This document shows positions 59,778 to 64,000 of a DNA stretch of 64,000 nucleotides, one piece after another. Location: positions 372,001 to 436,000 of the forward strand of contig NZ_OW370567.1 in the NCBI RefSeq assembly GCF_936270435.1, in the 5' to 3' direction. Both the position numbers and the translations under genes were made by a program. Positions within the stretch are counted from its first letter, which is position 1. The number at the start of each line of letters is the position of its first letter. The notes below the pieces were generated by a model. The model ran no database searches. It saw only the letters and a program-made list of their open reading frames with translations, and was not told the origin of the DNA. Source of the DNA: Wolbachia endosymbiont of Oedothorax gibbosus (lineage in GTDB: Bacteria; Pseudomonadota; Alphaproteobacteria; Rickettsiales; Anaplasmataceae).

Positions 59778-60030
59778 GAGCCTTCATTAGCAAACCCTCC
59801 TATGGATTTTCTGAAAAGTTTTTGAGTATATTGTATTTTTAATTTGTAGAATAAGATTTTTTCCTTTTTGCATGTTTCACCTAAAAAGGATACATTTTAG
59901 ACTTCTTTGTTGAAATAAAACAGAAACAAAAGTGCTGTTTCTTGCACTCTTTGGATAATTTAATGATAAAAAATTTAGAGAGAAATTTTATACACTATCG
60001 CTGATATTTTTCCTTAAGTTGACGCCATTG
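59761..60030. mobile_element. Internally deleted IS4 derivative (270 bp, both ends kept)
   Basis: Both terminal repeats CAATGGCGTCAACTTAAG and its complement are present. The inside is shortened to 270 bp: about 40 bp of the left end (AGAGCCTTCATTAGCAAAC) joined to about 200 bp of the right end. No transposase remains. It could have been moved by enzyme from a full copy, like a MITE. Confidence 0.8.
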
Positions 60031-60039
60031 CCTGAATGG

Positions 60040-60496
60040 ATACCAGCAGTATTACTGCCACTTTTATCAATTACTACTGTCTCAGAAAGATTATTCTCCC
60101 TGAAGGCTTTACAAAAGAATGCAAGTGCTGCAGACTTGTCTCTACGAACACGCAGCTACAGTATGTGCTCTATATAAATAAACCCATTTACCGTTTAATT
60201 TAATGTAGCATTCTCCAGCTACTACCAACTCACTTCTTTCTCTTCCTTACCGCCTCATCTATCAGTGGTGATAACCCATCTTTGTAACGTAGCATGGTCA
60301 ACTTTCGCTCCCCTTATACTCATCATCTCTTCCAAATCTCGATAGCTCAAAGAGAATCGACATTTCATATATACAGATAACATCTCCTGAAAAGCTAAAT
60401 CCTTTAAAATAGGGCAATAATTTTGCGAAACATCTTTGCTTTTTTTTAAGATTTATATCACTCTTCTTTCTACTTTCCTACAAATGCGACAGAACC
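60040..60496 (-). pseudogene. IS6-family element remnant
   Basis: The right end is the complement of GGTTCTGTCGCATTTGTAG, an IS6-type terminus. Read on the minus strand, broken frames contain SLSYRDLEEMMSIRGAKVDH with ATLQRWVI, then GKWVYLYRAHTVAA, and ending VVIDKSG, all typical of IS6 transposases. Several frame changes make it inactive, and it is truncated at the other side by IS4/IS66-like sequence. Confidence 0.7.
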
Positions 60497-60503
60497 AAAA
60501 AAC

Positions 60504-61250
60504 TTACACAACCTTATGCAATACCCTATTTAATCTCAAAGCAACAGGTAACCTGAAATTAAATGGTAACCAATCGACCTTTCCTAATTTAAATGATAAA
60601 CCAACTATGCTTACACGCCCAATGATATTTTCCATTGGTACAAAACCAACTTCAGAAAACCTACTATCTAAAGAATTATTTCTATTGTCTCCCATAACAA
60701 AAAATTGATCATCAGGTACATAATAAACCGGAGTGTTATATGATAGCTTATGAGAAACGTTATCTATCAAAATCTCATGTTCCTTGCCACTTAAAAGCGT
60801 TTCTATATATCTTGGTATGTTACGATTTGACTCATAATCAAGAAAATTTCCAATAAGCTTTCGTTGTATTTTTTGATCATTTAGGTATAATTCTCCCTCT
60901 ATCATTTGCACTTTATCACCTGGTATTCCTATCACTCGCTTAACAAATCTAGGGCTGTTGTTTCTTGCAAGTTTGAAAACTATTATGTCACCACGCTCTG
61001 GAGAGGTATAAAAGATTCTGCCGCTAAAGATGTTTGGAGAAAATGGAAAGGAGTGTTTACTGTAGCCGTATGAGTATTTACTAGTAAAAATATAATCCCC
61101 TTCAAGTAAGGTGCTTTTCATCGAACCAGAAGGTATATGAAATGGCTCGAATAAAAAACTACGTATTGATAGTGCAATCAACAGTAAAAAAAACAATGAA
61201 GATAAAAATCTTCCTGCTCTTATCACCCAATTTTTGCTTAGCTTTTCCAA
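60504..61250 (-). CDS. lepB: Signal peptidase I
   Basis: 248 residues. It cleaves signal peptides from exported proteins at the outer face of the inner membrane. One N-terminal membrane helix (FLSSLFFLLLIALSIRSFLF) is followed by the catalytic Ser in PFHIPSGSMKSTLLEGDYIF and the catalytic Lys in PRFVKRVIGIPGDKVQMIEG. The third family box is FFVMGDNRNNSLDSRFSEVG. Length and boxes are standard. The gene is close to the IS6 remnant but intact. Confidence 0.95.
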   Translation of the reverse strand: MEKLSKNWVIRAGRFLSSLFFLLLIALSIRSFLFEPFHIPSGSMKSTLLEGDYIFTSKYSYGYSKHSFPFSPNIFSGRIFYTSPERGDIIVFKLARNNSPRFVKRVIGIPGDKVQMIEGELYLNDQKIQRKLIGNFLDYESNRNIPRYIETLLSGKEHEILIDNVSHKLSYNTPVYYVPDDQFFVMGDNRNNSLDSRFSEVGFVPMENIIGRVSIVGLSFKLGKVDWLPFNFRLPVALRLNRVLHKVV

Positions 61251-61379
61251 CTTTGTTTTTCTTATAAATCAGGTTTATTATAGCACATAAATTGAAAAGT
61301 GGTAATGTGAAATTTTACTTGTGAATGTTATTCCTCTATTCAAAACAATTTTGAAAAAGCGGTTCATTTCTTTCAATGG

Positions 61380-61675
61380 TGTCATCCAAGTAGCAGGCTT
61401 TATGACAGCAGTGCCCAATCAAAGTAGCCTCCTTTTTTTGTCATCCCAGTACCCTCTTCTTGTCATCCGAGTAGCTGACACTGGTTCACTCTATAAATAG
61501 CAGTGCTCCTTTCTTGTCATCCGAATAGCCCCCCTTCTTGTCATCCCAGTGTCACGCACTGGGATGACAGGGGAGGGAGGCATTGTCCTCTTGGATGGAA
61601 ACCAGTGTCAGCTACTCGGATGACAGGAGAAGGTATTAGGATGACACCGTCATAAAGTAAAATGAGATCCCAGTG
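61380..61675. repeat. Cluster of GTCATCCCAGT repeats with a strong hairpin
   Basis: Several GTCATCC(C/G)AGT units occur in tandem with short spacers. The best palindrome is 61540-61568, with a 12-bp stem GTCATCCCAGTG/CACTGGGATGAC and loop TCACG. No reading frame is supported between lepB and the IS5 element. Confidence 0.6.
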
Positions 61676-62675
61676 GGCTTTGTTGCATCGCACCTTATAC
61701 TGGTAGTAATTTACGATAAATTCATGTAGCCATTTCGCATACCAATGTCAGTGAATTTATTGAGCAAATAACACTTGAGTCGCAGTTCCTTCTCACGATT
61801 AACCTCAGATTTGTTCCGAAAACTAAACCAGAATGTTTGTTTCAGTCGCGAGAAAAAACCTTCTACATAAGATCTTTTCCCATAATTTACTTTCTTTTTC
61901 CATTCTTTCACGCCATCTTCACCGTATAATTTTATTAATCTAATAGCAGCATTTCTGTCAGACATATAATCTATTTCTGGATGTTCTGCCGCATTGTTTA
62001 TTGGTGGAATTTTTGCCTTTATATCATATTCGTTACACAATTTATAAAACTTGTGCCTATCATATGCCCTATCTGCATATAGTGCTTTTATGGCATGAAC
62101 TTCTTTAAGCAAATCACAAGCTCCATAGTGATCAGACCGTTACTGTATTTTACAGCTATATATTCAACATTACATGCAATTTTCTATAGCTGCGATACTT
62201 TCTATCTTCGCTATTTTCCTTCAGGAGTGTTGTTGTATATCTGTACTGTCTATAGCAATTTCGATATCTTCCATGTTATTTTCTGCAATCATTTATCTTA
62301 ATATTAAGTTTCTTTTGATGCTTGTGAATAGCTGCAAATTTCTTCCTATTTGTTGCAAATATCCTTTTATAAACCCTACCGTTTGTCTTAAACCAATTCT
62401 AAAAAGATTGACGATTATATGCACCAAAATTACAACTTTATCACTATAAATATAGTTGCCGCCTTGCATTTTTGGACTATTTTCATACCAATTTTCGATA
62501 GCTTCATCGATGTAACGAAAAATATTTCCTCTTTCTTGCAAAAATTTGTTATATTCGTTTTGGTTACTGACTCTCATTTTTTGTGGCATATTTTTTCTTC
62601 AAAGGTTAAATGGCTATTTTATAATGAATTTTGTCAGTAACTGCCAGATTTTTTCGGTTGCTATGCAACAAAGCC
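61676..62675 (-). mobile_element. IS5-family (IS903-like) element
   Basis: The ends GGCTTTGTTGCAT and its complement ATGCAACAAAGCC bound 1000 bp. No target duplication is obvious; the flanks are GTCATCCCAGT-type repeats. Confidence 0.85.
61711..62589 (-). pseudogene. IS903-like transposase, frameshifted
   Basis: The first piece (62589-62293) reads NEYNKFLQERGNIFRYIDEA, WYENSPKMQGGNYIYSDKVV and TVGFIKGYLQQI. The middle, with the first catalytic Asp, is lost to frame changes around 62130-62290. The last piece (62112-61711) has IKALYADRAYDRHKF (second Asp) and KRSYVEGFFSRLKQTFWF (Glu). Two or more shifts separate the pieces, so it is inactive. Confidence 0.8.
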
Positions 62676-62746
62676 ATTCCAGACTGGGATGACAAGAAAG
62701 GGAGCACTGGAATTTTTGTTTCAGCATTAGCCATGCATCTGAACAG

Positions 62747-64000
62747 ACAATGGCGTCAACTTAAGGAAAAATATCAGCGATAGTGTATAAAATTTCTCTC
62801 TAAAACTTTTACCATTAAATTATCCAGAAGCCGCAGGAAACAGCACTTTTGTTTCTATTTTATTTCAACAAAGAAGTTTAAAATGTGTCCTTTTTAGGTG
62901 AAGCATGCAAAAAGGAAAAAATTTTATTCTACAAATTAAAAATATAATATACTCGAAAGCTTTTCAGAGAATCCATTGTGTTGAGTTTCACGCGAACAAG
63001 CTTTTACGACAGTATTTTCTATGATTTTAAAGTTAGTTAAAAAAAGTTTGGGAATAGAATGTGAACTTATGGAGCCATTGACATGTACCCTCAAAGCAAG
63101 CTTTTTCTAAAGCAAGGTATAAATACAGGTTTTAAAGAATTTAAGCATCCAAACAGCCTATCAAGATGAATCTGAGCTGGAGAGGCTATAGACTTATTGC
63201 AGCAGATGGTTCTGGTATGAGATTACCCAGCTCTGAGGAAATTGTATCCGAGTTTGAACCAAATGGAACAACAGGCACCGCTGGCAATTTGTTTGTTGAT
63301 TTATGTACTTCACTGATTTGCAGTGCTCGCCTTGCGGCTTGGGAACAAACGTTGGCGGAAGAGCAATTACCCGAAGTTATCACTCAAATGCGTTCATTAA
63401 ATCAAAAGAAATTATTATTTATCTATGATCGTCTTCAGATTCAGCAGCATGATGATTTGGAAGTAGATTTTATTTTTCGCTTGCAAAAAAGAAATTATAG
63501 CAAGCTATGGGAACGCTGGCGAATCAGATTTTGATTTTATATTAGAAAATGAAAAGCTAAAAAATAAAATGAAAGGACAGAAAGTAAGAGCTGACATTAG
63601 CCAACGGAGAAACAGAGTTTTTGACCGAGACTTTGGAGCAAAGCTTATGTATTAAGGTGGCACATAGAGGAAACGACTCAAAGTAGGAGCAGAGTTAGAA
63701 AATTTTTCTGGAGAGGCTGTATTACAAGAATTTTGGGCAAACTTGGTCATGTGCAATATATTATCGCTTCATATGTGTGATGCACAAGGGCCTTGGAACC
63801 CAGATCAAATTGCCGAGTACCGTTTAAATTTTTCAGTTTTATTTGGTGTGATGAGACAGAAACTTTATCAAGTGCTCGTTGCGCCAAAAGATTTTCAAGC
63901 CCTTTTTAAGTATACGCGCCAAAGTTAAGATCCGACCGGGAAGATTGTATAGCCGCAATAAAGTAGATAAGCCCAAACGCCATCATGTCTTTAGGAGAGT
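62747..64000 (+). mobile_element. IS4-family element, second copy (runs off the window)
   Basis: The left end CAATGGCGTCAACTTAAG is preceded by TCTGAACAGA, the reverse complement of the target duplication of the first copy. Beyond it, about 60 bp of flank also match the first copy's right flank. The right end lies past 64000; the last bases correspond to 47700-47727 of the first copy. Confidence 0.85.
62905..63928 (+). pseudogene. IS4-family transposase, degraded
   Basis: Pieces in order: MQKGKNFILQIKNIIYSKAF (62905 onward, broken near HCVEFHANKL), 63166-63534 with YRLIAADGSGMRLPSSEEIV, and 63743-63928 ending with KYTRQS. Compared with the first copy there are short deletions (for example near GRFKPNG and DRGYPSV) and stops around 63645-63675. 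It is more eroded than the first copy and not functional. Confidence 0.85.

Noticed and set aside
60436..60708. Plus-strand open frame of 90 codons near lepB.
   Set aside because: It overlaps the 3' end of lepB in antisense and the IS6 end. No family features.

Overview
The window is AT-rich and reads as a chromosome segment of Wolbachia (Rickettsiales, Anaplasmataceae). Core genes typical of that lineage (topA, hisS, an Nfu-type scaffold gene, cytochrome b/c1, uvrB, guaB, rsmA, tpiA, dprA, a 7Fe ferredoxin, ddl, ftsQ, mutS, murG, lepB) form short islands between dense mobile DNA. Ankyrin/J-domain and glycine-rich membrane proteins, group II introns and short GTCATCCCAGT palindromes fit the same picture. 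The genus is inferred from gene content and style; the strain cannot be fixed from sequence alone.

Layout. 0.1-6.7 kb: a putative secreted or membrane protein, an intact IS256 element with an 8-bp target duplication, a non-coding repeat block, and a J-domain/ankyrin gene cut in two by an IS630 element. 6.7-9.2 kb: topA. 9.2-16.1 kb: a mobile-element pile-up containing an IS5 stump, an IS481 element, an apparently intact group II intron inside domain V of a second group II intron, a Tn5-like IS4 element carrying an IS982, and an IS66 tail. 16.7-23.0 kb: hisS-nfu (opposite strand), a J-domain membrane protein, petB-petC and uvrB. 23.2-27.4 kb: a four-level nest IS66 > IS630 > IS982 > IS5 whose lengths reconcile exactly. 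27.4-37.5 kb: mostly intact housekeeping genes (guaB, rsmA, tRNA-Thr, tpiA, fdxA, an RDD protein, ddl, ftsQ, a nitronate-monooxygenase-like gene), with dprA frameshifted by a 40-bp tandem duplication. 37.5-44.0 kb: an IS5-interrupted hypothetical gene, IS66/IS5/IS982/IS481 debris and a Fic remnant. 44.2-46.7 kb: mutS. 46.8-56.9 kb: one IS4 element interrupted by an IS5 and by a 7.8-kb unit bounded by two inverted IS982 copies and a 5-bp target duplication, carrying a SWIM/SNF2 helicase gene. 57.2-61.3 kb: a small hypothetical gene, murG split by an IS630, IS4 and IS6 remnants, and lepB. 61.7-64 kb: an IS5 (IS903-like) element and a second IS4 copy running off the end.

How it fits together. 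Most insertions can be undone on paper. Removing the element plus one target-site copy restores the reading frame of the J-domain/ankyrin gene, of murG, of the 37.5-kb hypothetical and of the IS4 transposase, so these are recent disruptions of once-intact genes. Lipid II and division functions (ddl, ftsQ, murG) appear together, yet murG is broken. The recombination factor dprA is also broken, while the repair genes uvrB and mutS are intact. IS982 looks like the most recently active element: four intact copies and the two halves of a fifth encode the same protein.

The most unusual structures are the IS982-bounded composite unit (48097-55903) and the nested group II introns (10778-15836).
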